The notes below the pieces were generated by a model, which saw nothing but the letters and a program-made list of their open reading frames with translations, was not told the origin of the DNA and did no database searches. From positions 186,001 through 250,000 of the forward strand of contig CALSQO010000002.1 of NCBI GenBank assembly GCA_943788495.1: 64,000 bases of DNA, written 5' to 3'. Positions 53,521 to 61,897 of this stretch are shown here, piece after piece. Position 1 is the first letter of the stretch. Each line of letters begins with the position of its first letter. The position numbers and the translations under genes are program-made. The stretch comes from UA16 sp905478895 (lineage in GTDB: Bacteria; Bacteroidota; Bacteroidia; Flavobacteriales_D; Sanyastnellaceae).

Positions 53521-55181
53521 CGATCATCGATGTTCTTTACTGGAACTTGAACGCTGGCGAATTGAGTCTTGACGCTGGTATCGATAACCTCGATTTAAAC
53601 GGGTCAGATATGGACATCGACGGAATGACTGCCAATGCAATTGGCGCTCAGGACATCATGGCATCTGACTTGACTGTGGATGAAGGTTCATTCAACGACT
53701 TGCAGGCTGACGATATCTTCGCCGGATCTGTAAACTCAATCGGAACAGTAACAGGTACCTTGGACTTCAACACTGCCGAAGGCACTGACTTGGAATTGGA
53801 AGGTACCTTGGATGTCCTTGGTGTCTCTACCTTGGGTGTTGTAAACGCAGGTGCAACAAGCACTTCTTCCTTAAATGCTACTGGTGCTGCTCAATTAGGT
53901 GCTGGCTTAAACGTTGACGGTGCTACTACTATGGACGGTTTATCTGTTACTTCATTCGCAACGTCTGACCAGACCTTGGTTGACAACTTGAATGCAGACA
54001 TGTTAGACGGCCAGGAAGGCACTTACTACACTGACTTCACCAACCAAGTTGTTGATGCTAGTGAAGTAACCGACACCATGGTTGCAGATAACTTGACTGT
54101 TGACGGTGGCGACATTGATAACTCTTCTATTGACGGATCAGTAATCGGTGCTAACTCTGCTGCAGCGGGTACATTTACTGACGTATCTGTTACTTCATTC
54201 GCAACGTCTGACCAGACCTTGGTTGACAACTTGAATGCAGACATGTTAGACGGCCAGGAAGGCACTTACTACACTGACTTCACCAACCAAGTTGTTGATG
54301 CTAGTGAAGTAACCGACACCATGGTTGCAGATAACTTGACTGTTGACGGTGGCGACATTGATAACTCTTCTATTGACGGATCAGTAATCGGTGCTAACTC
54401 TGCTGCAGCGGGTACATTTACTGACGTATCTGTTACTTCATTCGCAACGTCTGACCAGACCTTGGTTGACAACTTGAATGCAGACATGTTAGACGGCGTG
54501 GAAGGCATTTACTACACTGACTTCACCAACCAAGTTGTTGATGCTAGTGAAGTAACCGACACCATGGTTGCAGATAACTTGACTGTTGACGGTGGCGACA
54601 TTGATAACTCTTCTATTGACGGATCAGTAATCGGTGGTAACTCTGCTGCAGCGGGTACATTCACTACAGCAACTGCTGATGCCTTCGTAGGAGGGACATT
54701 CTCAGGATCCGACGTAACTGCGTCAGGTGCATTGGGAGTAACAGGGATATCGACTCTTGGTGTTCTTAATGCTGATGCTACACAAACTGCTGCCTTAACT
54801 GCAACAGGAGCTGCTGATATGAAGGCTGGTTTGAATGTTGACGGTACTACTACCATGGACGCTACAACTATGGCTGGAGATCTGACTCAGACTGGTGACC
54901 ACTTATTGACTGGTAATTCAACCATAAGCGGTAATTCAACCATAACCGGAAACGCTTCTGTCACCGGTACTCTTGACGCTGGTGCATCTACATTGGCTTC
55001 TGCTACGATTACGGGTGATGCTTCAGTCGGTGGTAACACTACCATGACGGGTAACGCTTCCGTTGGCGGAGACGCTTCTGTTGCAGGTAACACCGACATC
55101 GATGCGCACGTTGGACGCTCAAGGAGCTACCAACTTACAGTCTACTTTGACTGTAGCTGGGACCACCACTTCGAACGGTGA
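53521..55181 (+). CDS. Surface protein, fourth piece
   Basis: Open frame from 53388, but the part before about 53510 is a shadow of the 117-base repeats, so coding in this frame effectively starts near 53521. It encodes beta-rich modules (LDFNTAEGTDLELEGTLDVLG), three 81-residue repeats with the motif LNADMLDGQEGTYYTD, and a series of GNxxITGNASVTG units. The NADMLDG motif resembles those in phage tail fibres and other trimeric surface proteins. An extra base near 55104 moves coding into the next frame. Confidence 0.65.
53943..54671 (+). repeat. 243-base (81-residue) repeat, three copies
   Basis: Units begin at 53943, 54186 and 54429, exactly 243 bases apart. The first two are almost identical; the third differs slightly (VEGIYY for QEGTYY, GGNS for GANS). 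Each encodes SVTSFATSDQTLVDNLNADM followed by the DNLTVDGGDIDNSSIDGSVIG segment. Confidence 0.95.
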
Positions 55182-55649
55182 CCTCACAGTGAATGCTAAT
55201 TCTGATTTGAACGGTACGTTGGATGTCAGTGGTAACACCGACATCGATGGCACGTTGGACGCTCAAGGAGCTACCAACTTACAGTCTACTTTGACTGTAG
55301 CTGGGGCCACCACTTCGAACGGTGACCTCACAGTGAATGCTAATTCTGATTTGAACGGTACATTGGATGTCAGTGGTAACACCGACATCGATGGCACGTT
55401 GGCACGCTCAAGGAGCTACCAACTTACAGTCTACTTTGACTGTAGCTGGGACCACCACTTCGAACGGCGACCTCACAGTGAATGCTAATTCTGATTTGAA
55501 CGGTACGTTGGATGTCAGTGGTAACACCGACATCGATGGCACGTTGGACGCTCAAGGAGCTACCAACTTACAGTCTACTTTGACTGTAGCTGGGACCACC
55601 ACTTCGAACGGTGACCTCACAGTGAATGCTAATTCTGATTTGAACGGTA
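55086..55649 (+). repeat. 144-base (48-residue) repeat, four copies
   Basis: GGTAACACCGACATCGATG starts units at 55086, 55231, 55375 and 55520: lengths 145, 144, 145 and a partial last unit. The two 145-base units each have one extra base in the same GGCACGTTGGACGC stretch, giving direct evidence of frame-breaking insertions. Each unit encodes GATNLQSTLTVAGTTTSNGD and DLTVNANSDLNGTLDVSGN. Confidence 0.92.
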
Positions 55650-56575
55650 CAGCAGACGTTCAAGGTGACTTCAGTGTGAACACTGACAAGTTTGTTGTAA
55701 CAGCTGCTACAGGTAACACTGCGATTGCTGGGACTACTACTTCAGAAGGTGACCTCACAGTGAATGCTAATTCAGACTTGAATGGTACGTTGAACGTTGA
55801 AGGTGATGCGACTTTCCAGGAGGATGTTATTGTTGAAGACAATGTCTTCATGAACACCGCAGGAAATTCAGGAACTGTTCTTACAATTGACGATGCTGCT
55901 GGTCAGGCTGCGATCACGGTTACTACTTCTGTAGTCAACGTGCAGACTAACGCAACGTCTACAACATTGACAGTTCCAAGTTTAGTAGTAGAGGAATCTG
56001 CAAACTACACAGGCGATATGTCTATCGGAGGTAACCTCACAGTAACGAACAACGTCACTGCGGCTACGGCTCCAACGGTAGGAAGTCACTTGACAAATAA
56101 GGACTATGTAGATGCGCAAATCACTACAGCGATCACTCCTCCTGAAATGTTCTCGTATGATGCGACTGCGTCGTCTTCAAACAATGATGTGATCTACTAC
56201 ATCGACGGTGACTTGCTAGTATATGCTACTGAGATGTCTACGAACGGTAGTTCAAATTATAACTACACAATTACATTGACAGGTTCTAATCTGGACCAGG
56301 TTCAAGGTGGTACACTCCGTGCTCGCGGCAATGCTGCGGTATTGGATGCTGCAAACTACGATTGGGCATATGACGCTAATTCAGATGCAATCACGTTCGA
56401 TATTGATTACAACACAATATCTGCTTTGGCAGGAGCGCAAGTCGATGGATATGTATCCTGTAGCTTGACCTTCGCATACGGCGATGCTGGTGCTGAGAAG
56501 AATTCAGGTTTGACCATGCGATTCTACTTGGATTCATCAAACGCAGCGCCAACAGCTTCTAACTTCCAAGAATAA
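55367..56575 (+). CDS. Surface protein, C-terminal piece
   Basis: A 402-codon open stretch; real coding in this frame starts near 55405 after an inserted base. It finishes the 48-residue repeats, then has beta-rich segments (DKFVVTAATGNTAIAGTTTS), a linker VGSHLTNKDYVDAQITTAIT, and a final domain of about 135 residues (SYDATASSSNNDVIYYIDGD onward) with a natural stop. No peptidase S74 chaperone, T9SS sorting signal or LPXTG motif was recognised at the end. Coding between the last shift and the stop is clean. Confidence 0.65.
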   Translation: MSVVTPTSMARWHAQGATNLQSTLTVAGTTTSNGDLTVNANSDLNGTLDVSGNTDIDGTLDAQGATNLQSTLTVAGTTTSNGDLTVNANSDLNGTADVQGDFSVNTDKFVVTAATGNTAIAGTTTSEGDLTVNANSDLNGTLNVEGDATFQEDVIVEDNVFMNTAGNSGTVLTIDDAAGQAAITVTTSVVNVQTNATSTTLTVPSLVVEESANYTGDMSIGGNLTVTNNVTAATAPTVGSHLTNKDYVDAQITTAITPPEMFSYDATASSSNNDVIYYIDGDLLVYATEMSTNGSSNYNYTITLTGSNLDQVQGGTLRARGNAAVLDAANYDWAYDANSDAITFDIDYNTISALAGAQVDGYVSCSLTFAYGDAGAEKNSGLTMRFYLDSSNAAPTASNFQE

Positions 56576-56605
56576 TAAGTAAAACCCCCAAAAAAACGAG
56601 TAATT

Positions 56606-57046
56606 ATGAAAAAGCTCTTTTATACCTTGTTTGTTCTCGGGGGCCTCTCGATGATTAACCAAGAAGCAACGGCGCAAATTTCGATGGACCGCCAAGCAAT
56701 AACCTCTGGTTACCACTCGGGAGAAGTTGATGCAATTGGAGATGTACTTGGAGAAATCGATGGAAGCATCGGCCAGGTATTTACCACGACCATTGGGGAT
56801 GGAAACATCTTCTTGACCCAAGGTTTTCAGCAGATGGCATTCCGAGAGTGCCCTGGTGATGTAACAGGTGACAACGCAGTTGGAACCAATGACCTCCTCG
56901 CAATCTTGAGCCTCTATGGGGCGCAGGATCCAGAGGCCATCAGCAACTCCGAAAACGGAGGCGCTGAGGACCTCAACGAGGATGGAATTGTTGGAACAGC
57001 TGACCTGTTGATTCTCCTTGCTTACTACGGTGAGTTGTGTAACTAA
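56606..57046 (+). CDS. Small secreted protein with dockerin-like tail
   Basis: A 146-residue protein with signal peptide MKKLFYTLFVLGGLSMI ending near ATAQ. The mature N-terminal part (SMDRQAITSGYHSGEVDAIG) is of a kind seen in short Bacteroidota surface proteins. The C-terminal about 65 residues carry two Asp-rich EF-hand-like repeats (GDVTGDNAVGTNDLLAILSLYG and DLNEDGIVGTADLLILLAYYG), similar to the tail of the metalloprotease at 24429-25886. It starts 30 bases after the giant surface protein gene and ends at a strong terminator, so the two are probably cotranscribed and may interact at the cell surface. Confidence 0.8.
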   Translation: MKKLFYTLFVLGGLSMINQEATAQISMDRQAITSGYHSGEVDAIGDVLGEIDGSIGQVFTTTIGDGNIFLTQGFQQMAFRECPGDVTGDNAVGTNDLLAILSLYGAQDPEAISNSENGGAEDLNEDGIVGTADLLILLAYYGELCN

Positions 57047-57070
57047 AACACCCAGAGCGTAATTAAAGAA

Positions 57071-57098
57071 AGGGCTCCCCGCAAGGGGGGCCCTTTTT
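57071..57098 (+). terminator. Rho-independent terminator after the surface-protein operon
   Basis: AGGGCTCCCC - GCAA - GGGGGGCCCT forms a 10-base-pair stem with one G-U pair and a tetraloop, followed by TTTTTAT. It lies 24 bases after the stop of the dockerin-tailed protein. This is the clearest terminator in the window. Confidence 0.92.
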
Positions 57099-57201
57099 AT
57101 TTGAGCCACATTTTCTCAGTCATATGACATTGTAAAATCCGCCTTTGATGGCTATGCGCCGTGAAAAGGGGTTTTTTACAATAGGAAAGGGTGGGAAGGA
57201 A

Positions 57202-58167
57202 TTACTCGATATCATCACCACGCATCGCGCGAAACCGACGCCGGGCTTCCACTGCATGCAAACTGTTGGGATAATCGAAGAGAAGCTGCTCGTAATAGTC
57301 CGCAGCAGCCGTTTCATCTGCAAGGACATCTTCATGAAGTTTGCCCAATTCAAACAGCGCATCGTCCGCTAGGATATCATCGAAATGGAGGTCCACGACT
57401 TCTTGAAAGAGAACAAGCGCGGTATCGACATCTCCTTGTTCCAAAGCCATGCGCCCTTGCGTCATCAGAATTTCGTCTTCCAACGCGTGGCCGGGCCAGA
57501 TGGCCAAAATGGAATCGAGTTTGGATCGAGCTTGATCATACCGGTGTTGCTCAGCGAGCAGATCGGCTTGTGCATAGAGCCACATGGGTTCGCTGATGGT
57601 ATCCATGGCGTAATTGTCCGTGATCAGCAGCGATAAATCGATTGCATCGTTTGAGATGAGCTTGGATGTTGATGCTTTGAGTGCATCAAGCTGGGCTTGT
57701 GCCCAATCAAAATCACCGGCATAATAACTGATGCGGGCATTTCGGAATTTTGCCTCATGCCCGAAAAAATCATCCTTGAAATCCAGTTCAACCTGCGAGA
57801 ACAAAAGGGACGCATCCCAGATGTTATCCTGAAAGACCAAGATGTCTCCCAATTCGAGTTTGCAGAGTGCGGCCATTCGATTGTAGATCCCAGGGATTTC
57901 CAATACAGATTCAAGCAGTTCAATGGCTTGGGTGGGCGACTGCAAATAAAATGCTTGGGCATGTGCGAGGTCCTTGGCAATGCCAGCAGTTTTCTCGGTC
58001 AATCCCAAGTCGTTCAGGGTTTGTTCGTACTCAATGGTCAAATCCGCGATGGCCTTTGTGTCTGATGGGATGGCCTCAAGCAAGGGTTCCATCCGCATCC
58101 GGAGGGATTGTGTACGCGCCGTAAAGAAATAAGGATTGTCTCTGTCCTTTGCCTGCGACGTATGCAT
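57202..58167 (-). CDS. TPR-repeat protein, C-terminal piece of a frameshifted gene
   Basis: Helical-repeat protein: tetratricopeptide-like helices run through the whole piece (QAIELLESVLEIPGIYNRMA, YDQARSKLDSILAIWPGHAL and ALVLFQEVVDLHFDDILADD). It has no signal peptide of its own because the true N-terminus is in the gene at 58076-59011 in another frame. Joining at about 58130, where one extra A in CAGAGACAA shifts the frame, gives a continuous protein of about 600 residues (AGKGQ followed by DNPYFFTARTQSL). The ATG at 58167 is only the nearest in frame. Confidence 0.65.
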   Translation of the reverse strand: MHTSQAKDRDNPYFFTARTQSLRMRMEPLLEAIPSDTKAIADLTIEYEQTLNDLGLTEKTAGIAKDLAHAQAFYLQSPTQAIELLESVLEIPGIYNRMAALCKLELGDILVFQDNIWDASLLFSQVELDFKDDFFGHEAKFRNARISYYAGDFDWAQAQLDALKASTSKLISNDAIDLSLLITDNYAMDTISEPMWLYAQADLLAEQHRYDQARSKLDSILAIWPGHALEDEILMTQGRMALEQGDVDTALVLFQEVVDLHFDDILADDALFELGKLHEDVLADETAAADYYEQLLFDYPNSLHAVEARRRFRAMRGDDIE

Positions 58168-59011
58168 AGCAGCGAGCGGCTGTGTCGTAGTCTTTATTTC
58201 GCGAAGCAGTTTGTGCCAATTCGACGATGCGATTCCCATCTTCGCTGCCGCGCAGGTCGAGGGATTTGGCGTGGACGAATGCATTGCCAAAGTCACGGAC
58301 TTGGTTGAAATACCAGACCAATAACTCGGGATAGGCAACGTCGTCTGGATAATTCCGAGCAGCTGTGATGAGTTTGCCTTTGAGCAACACACCCAGTTCG
58401 GGGTTGTCCAGAACCCGAAGATTCCGGATGAAACTATTCTGGATGTTGCGGAAATAGGTCGGCTTGGTGTGCAACAATCGCAATGCGGCATCGATCATGC
58501 CATCGTAATTGCCGCGCCGCCCCTCCAGGTCAACCAATTGATAGTCCAAATTGTCCACTCCCATCGCCTGGGCCTTGGTGTAGACTTCAAGTGCGAGGTC
58601 CAACTCGTTCAGTTTCAAGAAGGCATTCGCCAGACCAATGGCACTATTTCGACTGGGCTGAAGGCGCTCCATTGCTTCATCGAATGCCAATCGAGCTTGT
58701 GCTTCACGATCAAAATGGAGGTAAAGTTGCCCCAATTCTACGTATGCATTTGCCCGAGTGTTTTTACCGCGCATTCGGCTTTTGACCAGTTTTTCAGCGG
58801 CATCAAAATCGTCCAATGCGATCAGCACATCGTAGTACATGTCGAAGACCATTTTGGTCTTGTTCTTCTTCCAGATTTGATCGAGGTAGAGCTTGGATTG
58901 CTCATAGGAGCCTTCGTTGTAATAAAACTCTGCAAGTTCCAGATCGGATTGACCCCAAACAGCAGTTGTGGCCATCAATACCGATGCAACGAGGATCCAA
59001 TTTTTTTTCAT
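58076..59011 (-). CDS. TPR-repeat protein, N-terminal piece of a frameshifted gene
   Basis: Signal peptide (MKKNWILVASVLMATTAVWGQ) followed by TPR-like helices (DLELAEFYYNEGSYEQSKLY, NAYVELGQLYLHFDREAQAR, NAFLKLNELDLALEVYTKAQ). Coding matches the continuing frame up to about residue 294 (CYAYVAGKGQ); the last about 17 residues are out of frame. With the downstream piece it makes a periplasmic TPR protein of about 600 residues, role unknown. It follows the coiled-coil lipoprotein gene with 28 bases between, downstream of serS. Confidence 0.75.
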   Translation of the reverse strand: MKKNWILVASVLMATTAVWGQSDLELAEFYYNEGSYEQSKLYLDQIWKKNKTKMVFDMYYDVLIALDDFDAAEKLVKSRMRGKNTRANAYVELGQLYLHFDREAQARLAFDEAMERLQPSRNSAIGLANAFLKLNELDLALEVYTKAQAMGVDNLDYQLVDLEGRRGNYDGMIDAALRLLHTKPTYFRNIQNSFIRNLRVLDNPELGVLLKGKLITAARNYPDDVAYPELLVWYFNQVRDFGNAFVHAKSLDLRGSEDGNRIVELAQTASRNKDYDTAARCYAYVAGKGQRQSLFLYGAYTIPPDADGTLA

Positions 59012-59039
59012 GTGGGAGTCTATGACAATTAGCGGTCAT

Positions 59040-59657
59040 TCAATGGAACCACGTTCGAGGATGAGCCGGGCCAGTCTGTCCGCGCAATTGGGTTTGAAGG
59101 CTGTCGCTTTGCGGCTTAATTTCTTCCACGGTCTTTATTCCACGGGAGGCGTATGATTTCGTCTCTTCGATGGTGGCCTTCAAGGTTCGCCCCATTTGTA
59201 GTTCACGGGCAACATTCTCGGCAATGTATGCGGAGTCCATTGGGGTACCTTGGCTATCGTGTGTTGCTTCGTTTGCGAGTGCTTGCGCCAGACCACGCAG
59301 TTGCAGCAAAGTGCGCTGTTGGCTGTTGAGAATGGACTGCCTGCGCTTGGACTGGTCTTTTAGGAGTCGCCGTGCGCGGGATACCTGCGAAATGATTTCA
59401 CCTTCCTCACGGGTCACCGTCATTTCTTCGTCTTCCAAGAGCAATTCAAACTCCCGAAGGTTTTCTTGTGCCCATAGGAAAGCTCCGGACGCCTCAGCGG
59501 CAGAGACACCTGCCAGTGCATTGGCTTCGACTTCTATCGAGTCGGCTAATTGAAGGAGTTCCTTTTCTTGGCTGTGAAACCGCGTCTTGGAATTACAAGC
59601 AATGAATGCGATGGCAAAGAACCAGAAGAGCAGTTGTGGAGGAGTGGCTTTCCGCAT
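59040..59657 (-). CDS. Coiled-coil lipoprotein of unknown function
   Basis: A 205-residue protein with a signal sequence ending in a lipobox (AIAFIACNSK, lipid-anchor Cys at about residue 21). The rest is mostly helical and Glu/Arg/Gln-rich (QENLREFELLLEDEEMTVTR, SRARRLLKDQSKRRQS), with likely coiled coils and no recognised domain. It is tied by short gaps to serS (17 bases) and the TPR gene (28 bases), so the lipoprotein and TPR protein may work together in the cell envelope. Confidence 0.7.
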   Translation of the reverse strand: MRKATPPQLLFWFFAIAFIACNSKTRFHSQEKELLQLADSIEVEANALAGVSAAEASGAFLWAQENLREFELLLEDEEMTVTREEGEIISQVSRARRLLKDQSKRRQSILNSQQRTLLQLRGLAQALANEATHDSQGTPMDSAYIAENVARELQMGRTLKATIEETKSYASRGIKTVEEIKPQSDSLQTQLRGQTGPAHPRTWFH

Positions 59658-59674
59658 CAGTCAAGTTTCAGATG

Positions 59675-60949
59675 TTATGCGTTGATGCGGTCAAACCCAC
59701 AGAAGGGTGCAAGCGCTGTGGGAATGTGTACGCCGTTCTCATCTTGATGATTTTCCAAAAGGGCTGCGACAATTCGCGGCAATGCAAGCGCTGAGCCATT
59801 CAGTGTATGGACCAGGTGTGTTTTTCCTTCTGCACCTTTGTAGCGGCATTTCAGGCGACTTGCTTGGTACGTTTCGAAATTCGAAACAGAGCTTACCTCG
59901 AGCCACCGTTCTTGAGCGGCACTCCACACTTCAAAGTCATACGTCATTGCGGATGTGAATCCCATATCGCCTCCGCACAAACGCAAGATGCGGTAGGGCA
60001 ATTCAAGCCCTTCCAAAAGCCCTTTGACATGCTCGACCATCTGATTCAAAAGGTCATAGGATTCATCCGGATGAGCAAGCTGCACAATTTCAACTTTGTC
60101 GAATTGGTGCAAGCGATTCAAGCCTCGCACATCTTTACCATAACTGCCTGCTTCACGTCGAAAGCAAGGAGTGTACCCGCAAAGTTTGATGGGCAACTCG
60201 CTTTCTTTTACCAGGGCATCTCGGTAGATGTTGGTCAAGGGCACTTCAGCCGTAGGAATCATGTACAATTCGTCGTCTTGCATGTGGTACATCTGGCCTT
60301 CTTTGTCGGGCAGTTGTCCCGTGCCAAAGCCACTGTCCGCATTGATCATCAGCGGTGGAATGTATTCTGTGTAGCCGGCTTCGTCTGCTTTCTGCAAGAA
60401 AAACTGAATGAGCCCTCGCTGCAGTTTTGCTCCCTTCCCTTTGTAGAAAGGAAAGCCCGCTCCAGTAACCTTGGCGCCCAGTTCAAAGTCAATGAGATCC
60501 ATCTGTTCCGCAAGTTCCCAGTGAGGCTTGGCATGTTTCTCGAGTGTTTCAGCACTGCCTGAACGGAAGGTCTCCACATTGTCCTCCGAGTTGCGCCCGG
60601 AGGCAACGTCGTTGTGAGGGGCATTGGGAATGGTGCAAAGCACATCGTGCATTTGCTGTTCGATTCCCTGCATTTTTTCTTTCAGGATGGCCGTTTCTTC
60701 CTTGAAAGAAGCTGTTTTCGCTTTGATGGCTTCCGCCTCCTCACGCTTTCCTTCGCGCATGAGCGACCCGATTTCTCTGCTCAAGGCATTGCTTTGAGCC
60801 AACAGATCGTCCAACTGGGTTTGTGTGCTTCGTCGTTCAGCATCCCATTCAAGGATTTGGTTGAGGTCCTTACGCGCATCGATGTGACGCTTGTCCAGGG
60901 CAGCTGCAATTTGCTCTTTTTCTTCCCGCAACGATTGTACTGTGAGCAT
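59675..60949 (-). CDS. serS: Seryl-tRNA synthetase
   Basis: Class II synthetase charging tRNA-Ser and tRNA-Sec. The N-terminal long coiled coil that grips the tRNA variable arm covers about residues 30-105 (ALSREIGSLMREGKREEAEA). Motif 2 is in GYTPCFRREAGSYGKDVRGL, motif 3 in the segment NGSALALPRIVAALLENHQ. The length of 424 residues is normal. It heads an apparent operon with the lipoprotein and TPR genes. Confidence 0.97.
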   Translation of the reverse strand: MLTVQSLREEKEQIAAALDKRHIDARKDLNQILEWDAERRSTQTQLDDLLAQSNALSREIGSLMREGKREEAEAIKAKTASFKEETAILKEKMQGIEQQMHDVLCTIPNAPHNDVASGRNSEDNVETFRSGSAETLEKHAKPHWELAEQMDLIDFELGAKVTGAGFPFYKGKGAKLQRGLIQFFLQKADEAGYTEYIPPLMINADSGFGTGQLPDKEGQMYHMQDDELYMIPTAEVPLTNIYRDALVKESELPIKLCGYTPCFRREAGSYGKDVRGLNRLHQFDKVEIVQLAHPDESYDLLNQMVEHVKGLLEGLELPYRILRLCGGDMGFTSAMTYDFEVWSAAQERWLEVSSVSNFETYQASRLKCRYKGAEGKTHLVHTLNGSALALPRIVAALLENHQDENGVHIPTALAPFCGFDRINA

Positions 60950-61000
60950 GGCTAAAGGGCGATGATTGTTTTTTCCTTGTCAGGCTGGATTGCCAAGGTG

Positions 61001-61041
61001 TAAAAATAAAGAACTCCCGAACCCAATGAAGGGTCGGGAGT
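61001..61041 (-). terminator. Terminator of rplU-rpmA
   Basis: On the minus strand, GACTCCCGACCC pairs with GGGTTCGGGAGTC-like sequence (stem 61013-61041, one bulged base, 6-base loop), followed by TTTATTTTTA. It lies about 57 bases after the rpmA stop. Confidence 0.8.
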
Positions 61042-61097
61042 CACAAATATGGTTTAACAGCAGTCTTCTTAACGAAAACAGCCGTTGATGCGTTCAA

Positions 61098-61361
61098 TCA
61101 AGCGTCGCCCATTGGGACGACAGAAACGAAAGAACGGTTATTGGCTTTTTTGCGGAATTCCACAACTCCGTCCGTCAAAGCGAACAATGTGTGGTCTTTG
61201 CCCATGCCTACATTTTCACCGGGGTGATGCTGCGTGCCACGTTGACGCACGATGATATTTCCCGCGATGCAACCCTGGCCACCAAAAATTTTGACGCCGA
61301 GCCGTTTCGATTCAGACTCGCGTCCGTTTTTCGAACTTCCTACACCTTTTTTATGTGCCAT
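61098..61361 (-). CDS. rpmA: 50S ribosomal protein L27
   Basis: Large-subunit protein near the peptidyl-transferase centre. MAHKKGVGSSKNGRESESKR and GVKIFGGQGCIAGNIIVRQR are diagnostic. The length is 87 residues. There is no N-terminal cleavable extension of the Firmicutes type. Its start overlaps the rplU stop (TAATG). Confidence 0.97.
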   Translation of the reverse strand: MAHKKGVGSSKNGRESESKRLGVKIFGGQGCIAGNIIVRQRGTQHHPGENVGMGKDHTLFALTDGVVEFRKKANNRSFVSVVPMGDA

Positions 61362-61795
61362 TATTCTTCGGTTTTCTTTGTTTTGGCCGCAGCTGGCTTC
61401 TTCGCAGCTGGCTTCTTCGCAGCTGGCTTCTTCGCAGCAGGTGCTTTGGCAGCCGGCTTTTCAGCCGTCGCTTTTTTGGCACCGCCGGCCTTGATGCCAG
61501 TGATTTTGATTTCCGTCAATGAAGCGCGGAAACCGTTCAACTTTTGGTAACCTTTCCGACGCTTCTTTTTGAAGATCAGAACTTTGTCGCCTTTGAGGTG
61601 GCGTTCAACCTGAGCTGACACTTCCGCGCCGCTTATCGCTGGGGCGCCAACAGTTACATCTCCCTTATTGTCGATGAGGAGGACCCGGTCGAACTTGACC
61701 TTTTTGCCTTCTTCAGCGTCCAATCGGTTGACGAAAACCTGCTGGTCTTTCTCTACCTTGAACTGGTGCCCTGCGATCTCTACGATTGCATACAT
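61361..61795 (-). CDS. rplU: 50S ribosomal protein L21 with Ala/Lys-rich tail
   Basis: Large-subunit protein: MYAIVEIAGHQFKVEKDQQV, VNRLDAEEGKKVKFDRVLLI and KKRRKGYQKLNGFRASLTEI cover the conserved core of about 105 residues. The remaining about 40 residues are a low-complexity extension of AAKKP-type units, encoded by near-perfect 15-base repeats, basic and probably flexible. Followed by rpmA with overlapping stop and start; preceded by a good promoter. Confidence 0.96.
   Translation of the reverse strand: MYAIVEIAGHQFKVEKDQQVFVNRLDAEEGKKVKFDRVLLIDNKGDVTVGAPAISGAEVSAQVERHLKGDKVLIFKKKRRKGYQKLNGFRASLTEIKITGIKAGGAKKATAEKPAAKAPAAKKPAAKKPAAKKPAAAKTKKTEE
61382..61455 (-). repeat. 15-base repeats encoding the L21 tail
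   Basis: The plus strand shows three or more tandem copies of GCAGCTGGCTTCTTC, each encoding KKPAA on the minus strand, then diverged copies. Such tracts can change unit number by slippage without breaking the frame. Confidence 0.8.
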
Positions 61796-61832
61796 GATTC
61801 CTGTGTGTAATTATCCCCTAAAATGGGGGTGG

Positions 61833-61863
61833 CAAAGGTAGCGGAAACTTTTCAACTTTTCAA
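61833..61863 (-). promoter_or_regulatory. Promoter of rplU-rpmA
   Basis: On the minus strand: TTG (61863-61861), 20-base spacer, TACCTTTG (61840-61833), then 37 bases to the rplU ATG. Same spacing as before sdhC and queA. Confidence 0.7.
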
Positions 61864-61897
61864 CAATTCAGGCAATTGTCTTGATCGGGCTTTTGCA

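Larger units (their letters stand above)
49580..56575 (+). pseudogene. Giant repeat-rich surface protein gene, broken by indels
   Basis: The region reads as one gene of about 7 kb (about 2330 codons) whose frame shifts repeatedly. It begins with a signal peptide and an N-terminal domain of a type common in Bacteroidota tail-fibre-like or adhesin-like surface proteins, and ends in an intact C-terminal domain. Between lie four repeat families (54, 117, 243 and 144 bases). The first and last pieces share the same frame, so the shifts cancel modulo three. Unit-to-unit comparison pinpoints single-base insertions or deletions at about 50561, 50607, 50614, 50724, 50930, 51709, 55104 and 55402, plus one near 53500. 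Each piece retains good coding sequence, which suggests consensus errors or a very recent lesion. Pieces are listed separately. Confidence 0.7.

Noticed and set aside
50505..55649. Repeat arrays considered as CRISPR or a tandem satellite
   Set aside because: Units of 54, 117, 243 and 144 bases are contiguous, in coding frame and without unique spacers, so they are protein repeats.
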